A stretch of 64,000 bases of DNA. It comes from Cobetia amphilecti (GTDB taxonomy: Bacteria; Pseudomonadota; Gammaproteobacteria; Pseudomonadales; Halomonadaceae). The notes under the pieces are model-generated. The model saw nothing but the letters and a program-made list of their open reading frames with translations, was not told the origin of the DNA and did not search any database. Every line of letters starts with the position of its first letter. The first letter of the stretch is position 1. The stretch lies in the NCBI RefSeq assembly GCF_030010415.1, contig NZ_JASCSA010000001.1; one strand, given 5' to 3'. A program made the position numbers and the translations under genes. Shown piece after piece: positions 1-8,053 of the stretch.

Positions 1-580
1 TGCCGAACACGTCATCGCCAGTTCCCTCGAGCTCAACCTCGAAGACGCGGTTGTCGACGTTACGGAACGTCAGGCCGAACGCCTCGGCGCGCGCCTTGAT
101 CAGCTCACCGAAGCGCGCGATTTCCGGGTTCTCGAATTGCGGCTTCTCCCCCACCTTGGCGGTCGGGATCGCGACCATTTCCTTGAGCAGCGCCTGGACG
201 TCATCGCCGTACTGCAGACGGTTGTAGACCCCCAGCAGACGATAGATGTTGACGAAGGCATCGCCCTCAAGCGTCTCACCGGCCTGATACTGCTCGATGG
301 CGGCCCTGACGGCCGTGTCCTGGGAATTGCGTTCGGCAACCTGGGTCAGAAAGCCATTGAAGTCCGGCGCCAGCTCCTGATGCCCCTGTTCGATCAAGCT
401 GACCAGCTGGGCACGCTTGAGCGTATGTTCACCCTGCGGTGCGCGCTTGCCCGTGTCATCGGCCGCCATCGGCTCGTCTGCGCTGACAGGCAGCGCGCTG
501 CCGAGCCCGAGTGCCAGACCCAGCGCGAGGGCCGTCTGACGAGAGGTAGCGTGAGTGGCTGTGCGGGTACTCATGGGCAT
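1..580 (-). CDS. M20-family dipeptidase, exported, 3' part cut by window edge
   Basis: Only the N-terminal 193 or so residues are present; the gene continues past base 1. ATG at 580 is chosen because AAGG lies 6 bases upstream; in-frame ATGs at 586 and 574 are possible. Residues 1 to about 32 form a signal peptide (hydrophobic LALGLALGLGSALPVSA). The following segment, with LLKEMVAIPTAKVGEKP and an EIARFGELIKARAEAFGL stretch and then FRNVDNRVFEVEL, is the pattern seen ahead of the metal-binding HxD motif in M20 (PepV/carnosinase-like) dipeptidases; the metal ligands themselves lie outside the window. Likely role is periplasmic cleavage of dipeptides. No gene overlaps it; the 255 bases before the next gene show nothing clear. 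Confidence 0.75.
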   Translation of the reverse strand, partial: MPMSTRTATHATSRQTALALGLALGLGSALPVSADEPMAADDTGKRAPQGEHTLKRAQLVSLIEQGHQELAPDFNGFLTQVAERNSQDTAVRAAIEQYQAGETLEGDAFVNIYRLLGVYNRLQYGDDVQALLKEMVAIPTAKVGEKPQFENPEIARFGELIKARAEAFGLTFRNVDNRVFEVELEGTGDDVFG

Positions 581-835
581 GTACATCCTTGTGTTAGGCA
601 AGACGCCACGTCGTCAATGGCCGCAGAGACAATGGATGAGGGGGAGACCCTCACCGACGCCCGGCGGCAGCTGACCACGCGACATCAAGACGGTTTCATC
701 GGCCTTGCCGTGAAACATGAATGTCTTATACACAACCATCTTATGTACTAGGCCACGCCACGCCAACCCTGGCGAGAGGTGCCTGCCACTCTGCTCTCCA
801 TTATGGCCTTGGCCCCCTCGCCCCAGACGAGCGAC

Positions 836-1726
836 TCAGTTCCAGCGCTTGAGCAGAATCTCGATGAACAGTTCCGCGATCGGCGACAGGGATTCACCGC
901 GCCGCCGCAGCAGGCCAATGGTGCGGTCAATGCGCGGTTCGGGCAGTTCACGCTGACACAGCACCTCGTGTTCCGGCCCCGGCATGGCCATCGACGGCAG
1001 GATGGCGACGCCCAGCCCGCTCTCGACCAGACCCAGTGACGTCGAAAGGTGCTGCACTTCGTAGAAGCCATCCAGATGCAGCCCGGCGGACAGCAGGGTG
1101 TTGTCGAGCAGAATGCGGTTGCCGCTGTCACGCGAGACCGTGATCAGGCGCACATCGTCCAGGTCGCTCCATTCCACGCGCTGTTTCTGTGCAAGAGGAT
1201 GGTCTCGACGCAGGGCCAGCACGAAGGGATCACGATAGATGGAGGTGAAATCCACCGCCGGATGGTGGGCACTGACCATATTGATACCAAAGTCTGCCTC
1301 CCCCGAAACCACCCTTTCGACCCCTTCATTGGCACTGACATCCAGGATGCGAATCCGGATACCGGGATAGGCGGTATTGAATTCGCGCACCACGCTGGGC
1401 AGGAAGTAGAAGGCTGCCGTGGGCAGGCAGGCGATGGTCAGCACCCCCTTGCGGTGGGTGGCAAGCTCGCGAACGCCGACCAGAGACGACTCATAATCTT
1501 CGAGCAACTTGCGGGCTTTGGGCAGGAAATCACGCCCAACAGGCGTCAAACGACTTCTTCGCGTGGTGCGTTCGAGCACCTTGGCGCCCAGAATTTCCTC
1601 CAGTTTCTGGATGCGGCGCGACAACGCCGGCTGCGAAATATGCAGCCGTTCTGCCGCCTCATTGAAGGAATGATTCTCGGCGACCTCGACGAACGCCGAC
1701 AGATCCAGAAACTCCAATCTATGCAT
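836..1726 (-). CDS. LysR-family regulator of the adjacent PrpF-Tct unit
   Basis: This is a 296-residue protein of normal LysR length. The winged HTH is at residues 1-65 (LSAFVEVAENHSFNEAAERLHISQPALSRRIQKLEE) and a LysR substrate-binding domain follows (about 92-296). The ATG at 1726 has AAGG 7 bases upstream. It is divergent from the PrpF-family gene at 1861, with a T-N11-A palindrome between them, so it most likely controls the PrpF-TctC-TctAB unit in response to its organic-acid substrate. In Pseudomonas the comparable GalR controls a 4-oxalomesaconate tautomerase, but the ligand here cannot be read from sequence. Confidence 0.9.
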   Translation of the reverse strand: MHRLEFLDLSAFVEVAENHSFNEAAERLHISQPALSRRIQKLEEILGAKVLERTTRRSRLTPVGRDFLPKARKLLEDYESSLVGVRELATHRKGVLTIACLPTAAFYFLPSVVREFNTAYPGIRIRILDVSANEGVERVVSGEADFGINMVSAHHPAVDFTSIYRDPFVLALRRDHPLAQKQRVEWSDLDDVRLITVSRDSGNRILLDNTLLSAGLHLDGFYEVQHLSTSLGLVESGLGVAILPSMAMPGPEHEVLCQRELPEPRIDRTIGLLRRRGESLSPIAELFIEILLKRWN

Positions 1727-1790
1727 GCAACTACCTTATTGTTTCAGTTTTCGGATTAATGCGCACAATGATGACAGTATAGGTTTTATT

Positions 1791-1803
1791 TGCATTTGAT
1801 GCA
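1791..1803. promoter_or_regulatory. Probable LysR operator (T-N11-A palindrome)
   Basis: TGCATTTGATGCA is a perfect 5-3-5 inverted repeat with the T-N11-A form of LysR operators. It lies between the divergent LysR and PrpF starts, 57 bases before the PrpF ATG. Binding is inferred. Confidence 0.5.
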
Positions 1804-1860
1804 TAGATCATCGGCTGTGATGCTTCATGAAGGCGCAAACAGACAGGAGCGCGTTCCAAC

Positions 1861-2976
1861 ATGATGCATTCACTTCCTTGCATGATCCTACGTGGCGGTA
1901 CCTCTCGGGGTCCCTTCCTGCGTCTGGATCACCTCCCCGCCGATGACGAAGGCCGTCGCGAAGTTCTGCGTCAGGTCATGGGCTCCGGCCACGTACTGCA
2001 GATCGATGGCCTGGGCGGCGGCAATTCGTTGACCAGCAAGGTCGCCCTCGTCGGGCCGCCCAGTCATCCTGAAGCTGATGTCGATTACCTGTTCGCTCAG
2101 GTCGACGTAGAAGGCGACAAGGTCGACTTCTCACCCAACTGCGGCAACATGCTGGCCGCCGTCGGCCCCTACGCCATCGAGACCGGCATGATTGCGCCAC
2201 AGGGTGACCTGACGCGTCTGCGGATCCACAACCTCAATACCCGCACGCTGATCGACAGCCAGGTGCCGACGCCCGGTGGCGCGGTGGCCTACCAGGGTGA
2301 CACGCGCATCAGTGGCGTGCCCGGCGCCGGCAGCGCCATCAAGCTGGGCTTCCTCGGCGCGGTGGGCGCCAAGACCGGCAAGATGCTGCCCAGCGGCCAG
2401 GTCATCGACGTGATTGATGGCGTCGAGGTGACCTGTCTCGACTCCGCCACGCCGGTGGTGCTGATCGAAGCGGCAAGTCTGGGCTGGGCAGGCAACGAAG
2501 CGCCGGCCGAGATGGACGCCAACCGCGAGGCGATGGCACGTCTCGAGCAGATTCGCCTCAAGGCGGGGGAATTGATGGGCATGGGCGACGTCAGCGGCTC
2601 GGTGCTGCCCAAGCCGGTGATCCTCTCCGCCCCGCGCACCCAGGACGGCACTCTATGCGCCCGCTACTTCGTGCCGCATCGCTGCCATGGCGCCCTGGCC
2701 GTCACGGGTGCCATCACGCTGGCCGTTGCGACCAGCATCCCGGGCACCCTGGCCAATCGTGTGGCACTCGCGGCCGGCACTCTGGCACCGGATAGCCTGG
2801 CGGCAAACGTTCATCTGGAACATCCCGCCGGATTTCTGGATGTCGAGGTCGAGCATGCCAATGCCGACCCGATGACCCCCAGCCGCGTGTCTCTGCTGCG
2901 CACGGCACGCAAGATCATGAGTGGCGAGGTGTTCTTGAACCTCCCCGACTCGGTGGAAATGCCTGGGCGTGCATGA
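1861..2976 (+). CDS. PrpF-family isomerase (4-oxalomesaconate tautomerase / aconitate isomerase-like)
   Basis: The 371-residue protein has the family hallmarks: LRGGTSRG near residues 9-16, GLGGGNSLTSKVA around 50-62, and SPNCGNM around 91-97, the segment holding the Cys and Asn used by this diaminopimelate-epimerase-like fold. Members catalyse proton-shift isomerisation of unsaturated tricarboxylates: PrpF acts on 2-methylaconitate, GalD on 4-oxalomesaconate. There are no prp methylcitrate genes or gallate dioxygenase nearby, so the exact substrate is open; its company with a tripartite tricarboxylate transporter argues for an imported tri- or dicarboxylic acid. AGGAG stands 11 bases before the ATG; a second ATG is the next codon. 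Confidence 0.85.
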   Translation: MMHSLPCMILRGGTSRGPFLRLDHLPADDEGRREVLRQVMGSGHVLQIDGLGGGNSLTSKVALVGPPSHPEADVDYLFAQVDVEGDKVDFSPNCGNMLAAVGPYAIETGMIAPQGDLTRLRIHNLNTRTLIDSQVPTPGGAVAYQGDTRISGVPGAGSAIKLGFLGAVGAKTGKMLPSGQVIDVIDGVEVTCLDSATPVVLIEAASLGWAGNEAPAEMDANREAMARLEQIRLKAGELMGMGDVSGSVLPKPVILSAPRTQDGTLCARYFVPHRCHGALAVTGAITLAVATSIPGTLANRVALAAGTLAPDSLAANVHLEHPAGFLDVEVEHANADPMTPSRVSLLRTARKIMSGEVFLNLPDSVEMPGRA

Positions 2977-3159
2977 CACGCCAGACGACCGCACTGGCAA
3001 GCGCCAGAGGCGAAGAGTTCGTCGACAGGCAACGAGCAGGTACTGCAGTATATTGATTTACAATGAATTTTCGCTAAACGAAATAGCCTGACTGCGCCGC
3101 CATGCAGATAGCGCATCACTGATCGACAACGCATTCCAACAATAATCAGGAGTCAGACC

Positions 3160-4293
3160 ATGTCCATCATCGTGTCTACCCCCAAGCGCCAGACCCTCAA
3201 GCGTCATGCCCGCACCACCGCATTGGCCTTCATGCTGCCCGTCATGGGCCTGATGCCACTGTCCTCAGCCGTTCACGCCGCGGCGGAAGTCCCCGATACC
3301 CTGACCTGGACCGTCCCGTTCGGTGTCGGGGGCGGCACGGACGTCTGGGCACGCTTCATGTCCAACTGGGTGACCAAGGACCTGCCGGGCAACCCGGCTG
3401 TCGTCATCGACAACGTCCCGGGCGGTGGTTCCATCACCGGCGTCAACCTGTTCAGCAAGCGTGCCGGCGATGACGGCGACGAGATGGTCGTCACCTCGGC
3501 CTCTACCCAGTATCCGGCCATGCTGCGCGACCGTCGCGTGCGCTATGACTATGCCGACTGGGAGCCGATCTTCGCCGCACCGACAGGGGGTGTCGTCTAC
3601 GCCTCAAGCTCGCTGGGCAAGGACAGCGCCAGTGCGCTCGAGGCCCTCGCCTCCCAGGAAGTGAAGTTCGCCGGCCAGAACCCGACCGGGCTCGAAATGC
3701 CGGTACTGATGGCCTTCGATCTGCTCGACTTCCAGGTCGACCCGGTCTTCGGCATGAAGAGCCGTGGTGAAGGCCGCCTGGCCTTCGAGCGTGGCGAAGT
3801 CGCCCTCGACTTCCAGACCACCTCCGCCTACAAGAGCAACGTCACGCCGCTGGTCGACGCCGGCCAGGCCGTACCGCTGTTCAGCCTTGGCGTGATGGAT
3901 GACGAAGGCCATATCGAGCGCGATCCGTCCTTCCCGGACCTGCCGACCTTCTCCGAACTGTATCTGGCCCAGGAAGGCCATTCACGTGACGACGAGGCCT
4001 ACCAGATCTTCCACAAGTTCTTCGCCTCCGGTTACGCCATGCAGAAGATGCTGCTGGTGCCGAAGGACGTGGACCCGGAACTGCTGGAGCTTTACCGCCA
4101 GGCCGCGCGTGATCTGGCCAAGGACCCCGAGTTCCTCAAGGAGGCCGCCGAGAAGGTCGGGCCCTATGGCCTGATGGTCGGCAAGGCCGCCGCGACCCAG
4201 CTTCAGGAAGCCATGCAGCTGAGCGAAGCCGAGCACGAATGGGTCAAGAACTGGCTGATGGAACGCCACAATATCCGCCTGCAATCTCGTTGA
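3160..4293 (+). CDS. tctC: TctC-like periplasmic binding protein of a tripartite tricarboxylate transporter
   Basis: The 377-residue protein starts with a long twin-basic-like n-region and a hydrophobic core ending near AVHAA (about residue 41), a Sec-type signal. The mature part opens with the TctC pattern LTWTVPFGVGGGTDVWAR and VVIDNVPGGGSITGVNLF, which wraps the carboxylate ligand. It captures the substrate in the periplasm for the TctAB permease encoded next. An AGGAG-type site (CAGGAG) lies before the ATG. A strong hairpin lies between this gene and tctAB and would give more binding protein than permease. The ligand is not identifiable. Confidence 0.9.
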   Translation: MSIIVSTPKRQTLKRHARTTALAFMLPVMGLMPLSSAVHAAAEVPDTLTWTVPFGVGGGTDVWARFMSNWVTKDLPGNPAVVIDNVPGGGSITGVNLFSKRAGDDGDEMVVTSASTQYPAMLRDRRVRYDYADWEPIFAAPTGGVVYASSSLGKDSASALEALASQEVKFAGQNPTGLEMPVLMAFDLLDFQVDPVFGMKSRGEGRLAFERGEVALDFQTTSAYKSNVTPLVDAGQAVPLFSLGVMDDEGHIERDPSFPDLPTFSELYLAQEGHSRDDEAYQIFHKFFASGYAMQKMLLVPKDVDPELLELYRQAARDLAKDPEFLKEAAEKVGPYGLMVGKAAATQLQEAMQLSEAEHEWVKNWLMERHNIRLQSR

Positions 4294-4346
4294 GGCGCGC
4301 AATCACACCCGTAACGGTCTGACCCCCCGGGTGTGATGGGGACCCA

Positions 4347-4378
4347 CTCACGGGGCTGCCGACCAGCAGCCCCGTGAG
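4347..4378 (+). terminator. Intra-operon hairpin between tctC and tctAB
   Basis: Perfect 12-bp stem (CTCACGGGGCTG / CAGCCCCGTGAG) with an 8-base loop, followed by CCTTTCACT rather than a full T-run. It is probably an attenuator or mRNA-stabilising 3' hairpin for tctC. Confidence 0.6.
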
Positions 4379-4469
4379 CCTTTCACTCCCTGCCTCACCA
4401 TGCTCTCCCCGGCACCGCCTCTGAGTGTTAGAGAAGCATCTAGAGAAGAACAAGAGGTTGAGTAACGCC

Positions 4470-6449
4470 ATGATCGACACTCTCCTGTCCAGCATTGGAC
4501 ACGTCTTCACGCTGACGCATCTGCTGTTCATGATGATCGGCATCTTCGTCGGCCTGCTGGTCGGTATCATTCCCGGCCTGGGCGGCATCGCCGGCATGGC
4601 CCTGCTGCTGCCCTTCCTCTATGGACTGGACCCGGGTTACGCCCTGGGTATGCTGATGGGCATGGTCGCGGTAATTCCCACCGGCGATACCTTCGCCTCT
4701 GTCCTGATGGGCATTCCCGGTTCCAGCGCGTCGCAAGCCACGGTGCTGGACGGCTTCCCGCTGGCCAAGAAGGGCCAGGCAGCCCGCGCGCTGACCAGTG
4801 CCTTCCTGTCTTCCCTGTGTGGTGGCGTGATCGGCGCCATCATCCTGACCGGCTTCATCCTCGTCGCACGCCCCCTCGTACTGGCCTTCTCGTCAGCCGA
4901 ATTGTTCGTGTTGACCTTGCTGGGCCTGACGATGGTGGCGGTGTTGTCCGGCAAGAACCTGTTCAAGGGCACCGCTGCCTGCGGCCTCGGCCTGCTGGTC
5001 GGTGCCATCGGCGCCGCACCGGCGACCGGCGAGTACCGCATGAACCTGGACATCGACTACCTGTACGACGGCGTGCCGCTGATCGTGCTGGGCCTGGGCA
5101 TCTTCGCCCTGCCGGAAATCGTCGAGCTGCTGCTGGGACGTGGCAGTATCGCCAAGAACGGCAACACCGACCTGGGCAAGGGCTGGTCTGCCGGCATCAA
5201 GGATGTGGTCAAGAACAAGTGGCTGGTCGCGCGCTGTGCCGGTATCGGCAGCCTGATCGGGACCATTCCGGGTCTGGCGGGTTCCGTGGTCGACTGGATC
5301 ACCTACGGCTTCGCGGTCAAGACCGCCAAGGACCCGAGCCAGTTCGGCAAGGGCGACATCCGCGGCGTCATCGCGCCGGAATCCGCCAACAATGCCTGCG
5401 CCTGCGGTGCCATGGTGCCGACACTGCTGTTCGGGGTGCCAGGCTCCGGCACGGCGGCGGTCTTCCTGGGTGGGCTGTTGCTGCTGGGTCTGGAACCCGG
5501 TGTGTCGATGATCACCACCAATCTGGACATGACCTACACCATCATCTGGTCACTGGCGCTGGCCAATATCCTGGGCGCGGGCCTGTGTCTGATGCTGGCG
5601 CGTCCGGTCGCGCAGCTGACGCGTGTACCCTTCGCCATTCTGGCCCCTGCCATCACCGTGCTGATCCTGTTCGCTGCCTACCAGGCCAGCCGCTCGCTGG
5701 GTGACTGGGCCGCGCTGGGCATGATCGGCATGATCGGTGTGCTGTTCAAGAGTGCTGGCTGGTCGCGTCCGGCCTTCCTGATCGGCTTCGTGCTGGCACC
5801 GGGTGCCGAGAACTACTTCTATCAGAGCATGCAGTTCCACGGCGCCGAAGCCTTCCTGCGTCCGGGCGTGCTGATCATCCTCGGCCTGATCCTGCTGGCC
5901 TTCTTCCTGCCGGTGATCCGCAAGGCGATCATGCGTCGTCGCCAGACCCATGAAGTGGTCGAGACTGCGCCGTCGCCGGAAGAGGATGTCCTGGAATCGC
6001 GTGGCTTCGGTGGCGTCGACTTCCTGCTGCTGTTGATGATGGGCGCAGCCGCCCTGTGGGCGCTCTATGACGTCAGGGACCTGATGCCGCTGGGCAAGGC
6101 CTTCCCGACGCTGGCCGCCTTCATCACGCTGCTCTCGGTGATCGCCGTGGTCTTCAACGGCTGGCGTCGCGGCATGATTCGCGTCCAGCAACCGGCCTTC
6201 AAGGCAGTGGGTGTGGTTCTCGGCTTCTTCGTGTTGATCGGCGTCAGTGCGCTGCTGGGCTTCGTCTCCACCGCCGTGCTGTTCTGCCTGGGCTTCCAGC
6301 TCACCATCGCGCGCAAGTCGCCGCTGTTCGCAGGGCTCTTCGCGCTGGGCGTTGCAGTCTTCCTGCTCGGCATGCAGGCGGCGATGAATCTGCACTACCC
6401 GACGGGTCTGCTGGATGACGTGGTGCTGCCGATGATTCCCTTCCTGTAA
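4470..6449 (+). CDS. tctA: TctA-TctB fusion permease of a tripartite tricarboxylate transporter
   Basis: From ATG 4470 the protein has 659 residues. Residues 1 to about 500 are the large TctA membrane domain (GIIPGLGGIAGMALLLPF, GDTFASVLMGIPGSSASQATVLDG and the second GTIPGLAGSVVDW / LFGVPGSGTAAVFLGGL repeat). After a charged linker (about 500-525, RRRQTHEVVETAPSPEED) come four more hydrophobic segments that correspond to the small subunit TctB. In most systems these are separate genes; no separate tctB is present here, which supports the fusion. It is a secondary, ion-driven importer working with the TctC protein. A longer start at 4425 is possible but lacks a better ribosome site; AAGAGG lies upstream of 4470. 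Confidence 0.9.
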   Translation: MIDTLLSSIGHVFTLTHLLFMMIGIFVGLLVGIIPGLGGIAGMALLLPFLYGLDPGYALGMLMGMVAVIPTGDTFASVLMGIPGSSASQATVLDGFPLAKKGQAARALTSAFLSSLCGGVIGAIILTGFILVARPLVLAFSSAELFVLTLLGLTMVAVLSGKNLFKGTAACGLGLLVGAIGAAPATGEYRMNLDIDYLYDGVPLIVLGLGIFALPEIVELLLGRGSIAKNGNTDLGKGWSAGIKDVVKNKWLVARCAGIGSLIGTIPGLAGSVVDWITYGFAVKTAKDPSQFGKGDIRGVIAPESANNACACGAMVPTLLFGVPGSGTAAVFLGGLLLLGLEPGVSMITTNLDMTYTIIWSLALANILGAGLCLMLARPVAQLTRVPFAILAPAITVLILFAAYQASRSLGDWAALGMIGMIGVLFKSAGWSRPAFLIGFVLAPGAENYFYQSMQFHGAEAFLRPGVLIILGLILLAFFLPVIRKAIMRRRQTHEVVETAPSPEEDVLESRGFGGVDFLLLLMMGAAALWALYDVRDLMPLGKAFPTLAAFITLLSVIAVVFNGWRRGMIRVQQPAFKAVGVVLGFFVLIGVSALLGFVSTAVLFCLGFQLTIARKSPLFAGLFALGVAVFLLGMQAAMNLHYPTGLLDDVVLPMIPFL

Positions 6450-6490
6450 GGCCAGCGGGCATCACCAGCACTCAACTCTCAAGTACGACA

Positions 6491-6527
6491 TACGCAAGCG
6501 GGCACCCATTGGGTGCCCGCTTGCGTA
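6491..6527. terminator. Bidirectional terminator after tctAB and the AraC gene
   Basis: Perfect 17-bp stem TACGCAAGCGGGCACCC / GGGTGCCCGCTTGCGTA with a 3-base loop, between convergent genes. Confidence 0.8.
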
Positions 6528-6574
6528 TTGTGACAACCCCAAGCCCATTGTCAGGTGCTCGCCGCCATCACGAC

Positions 6575-7657
6575 TCACTCGACGCGATGAAACCCGGCTC
6601 GTGCCACCTGTGGCGACACCCCGAAATGACGCCGGTAGGCCGTGGCGAAGTTGCAGGCATGGGCATACCCCACCTGATGCGCCACCTGCTGAATGCTCAC
6701 CCCACGCCGCAGGGCCTGCTCGGCACACCGCATGCGACATTCACGCTGATAACTGCCCAGTGACTGCCCGAAGGCCTGGCGAAACTTGTGGCGCAAGCCG
6801 GAGGGACTCATGCAGGCCAGCCGCGCCAGCTCCTCCAGCGAGTGTGCGCCATGCGGCACGGCGGCAAGACGCTGGCGCACCGCCTCCAGATGTCGACAGG
6901 CGCCGTGGGGTCGCGATGGGGACGCTAATGGCGATGCAGGGGGTGCGGCGGCTGCGGAGAACGCAGGCATCTCCTGTGCCTCACCAGCGCGGCGCTTGAG
7001 TGCCGCCCCCAACAACTGCAGCGCGATCCCCTGCCACTCCAGCATATCGCCCTCGCAGGCGGGGGTCGCTGGCGTCTCGCACTCTCCTCGTACGCCCTCA
7101 CCATCAGGGACCCTGACACGCTCATCCAGTTGTTGATGAAGCCAGCGCCCCGGCGTCCAACTCAACGGGCTGGAATGACGCGCGCACGGCAATGCATCCC
7201 AGTTCGCCAGCCCCCGCCGTACCTGAAGGGACTGGCTGGCCTCGCCCTCCAGATGCAAGCTGATACAGCGCAGGCGGCCTTGAGGGTGATAGCTCTTAAG
7301 CGTCGGAGGCGCAGACTGCGTACTCGCCGGGCGAAAGATACCGCCTTGGCCCGCGGACAAGTCGACCCTCGCGCCGTCCACGCCTGATAACGTCAGTCGT
7401 CCTTCCAGCACCAGGCAGAGATAGAGACCCTCGTGGAACTGATGCTGGCCGTGATAGGCGCGTGACACCTCTAGATCACACAGCGTCAGATGCGCATCCC
7501 GCCAGGGATGCAGGTTCTGCACCTGCCCCTCGCAATGCGGATATTTCGCCGCTCGCCAGCCTCGCCGCTCGCTGAGCGATGAAGGGCGCTGTTGAGGTGA
7601 GGCCATGACGCGGCGAGTGGCCCGACTGTCGGCTATGTCTCCAAGCGGCTGTGACAT
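6575..7657 (-). CDS. AraC-family regulator, PchR-like, probably iron-responsive
   Basis: The 360-residue protein has an N-terminal cupin-like sensing region (about 50-190, with HQFHEGLYLCLVLEGRLTL) and a C-terminal double HTH of AraC type (about 270-355: SLEELARLACMSPSGLRHKFRQ and VSIQQVAHQVGYAHACNFATAYRRHFG). The layout matches PchR/YbtA-type siderophore regulators. The upstream region carries two Fur-box-like sequences, so it is probably derepressed when iron is low. Unlike most PchR relatives it has no siderophore or TonB gene beside it; the Fur-linked uptake operon at 47 kb is a possible target. A shorter start at 7606 exists; neither has a strong ribosome site. Confidence 0.85.
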   Translation of the reverse strand: MSQPLGDIADSRATRRVMASPQQRPSSLSERRGWRAAKYPHCEGQVQNLHPWRDAHLTLCDLEVSRAYHGQHQFHEGLYLCLVLEGRLTLSGVDGARVDLSAGQGGIFRPASTQSAPPTLKSYHPQGRLRCISLHLEGEASQSLQVRRGLANWDALPCARHSSPLSWTPGRWLHQQLDERVRVPDGEGVRGECETPATPACEGDMLEWQGIALQLLGAALKRRAGEAQEMPAFSAAAAPPASPLASPSRPHGACRHLEAVRQRLAAVPHGAHSLEELARLACMSPSGLRHKFRQAFGQSLGSYQRECRMRCAEQALRRGVSIQQVAHQVGYAHACNFATAYRRHFGVSPQVARAGFHRVE

Positions 7658-7801
7658 GTCGCTGCAAATCCCTGCAATGTGAATCCTGGTAAAGGCCTAC
7701 CGCCTGCTGCGGGTCGCACTGACGGCTGAAGGGACGCACGGTGCCACTCAGCGGCCATGCCAGGCCGTGGCTTGCGAATACGGCTGGCGCACACAAAATA
7801 C

Positions 7802-7836
7802 AATGATTATCGAAAGCAAAACAATCTCATTATCAT
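7802..7836 (-). promoter_or_regulatory. Two Fur-box-like sequences upstream of the AraC gene
   Basis: On the minus strand TGATAATGAGATTGT and TCGATAATCATTGTA both resemble halves of the Fur consensus GATAATGATAATCATTATC. They lie about 145-180 bases before the AraC start. Fur binding is inferred. Confidence 0.5.
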
Positions 7837-7876
7837 ATAAGTATTGCATCTTGTCTCATGTAAAGCTCTGTTCTCT

Positions 7877-7920
7877 CTTGCAGACCTTTTGCATCCCTCT
7901 TGCAGCCCTCTTGCATCCCT
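7877..7920. repeat. Four tandem 11-bp repeats (CTTGCATCCCT type)
   Basis: Units at 7877, 7888, 7899 and 7910 read CTTGCAGACCT, TTTGCATCCCT, CTTGCAGCCCT and CTTGCATCCCT with no spacer. They lie in the 395-base stretch between the divergent AraC and CNNM genes, which otherwise holds the Fur-like boxes and the CNNM ribosome site. The period is about one helical turn. Confidence 0.7.
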
Positions 7921-8053
7921 CGAGTCAACGGCACTTTGCGGCACAGGCTGGCAAGCTTGGCCAGCAGGCTGAAAACTCTGCGAGAATTCACGGGTTTGAC
8001 AGTGCTGCGCCTTATGTCACTAATGGATGCCTTTCCCCCAAGGAGCACGCCTC

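Noticed and set aside
137..751. A 204-codon forward frame
   Set aside because: It runs antisense to the dipeptidase with a domain pattern on the other strand and no start signal.
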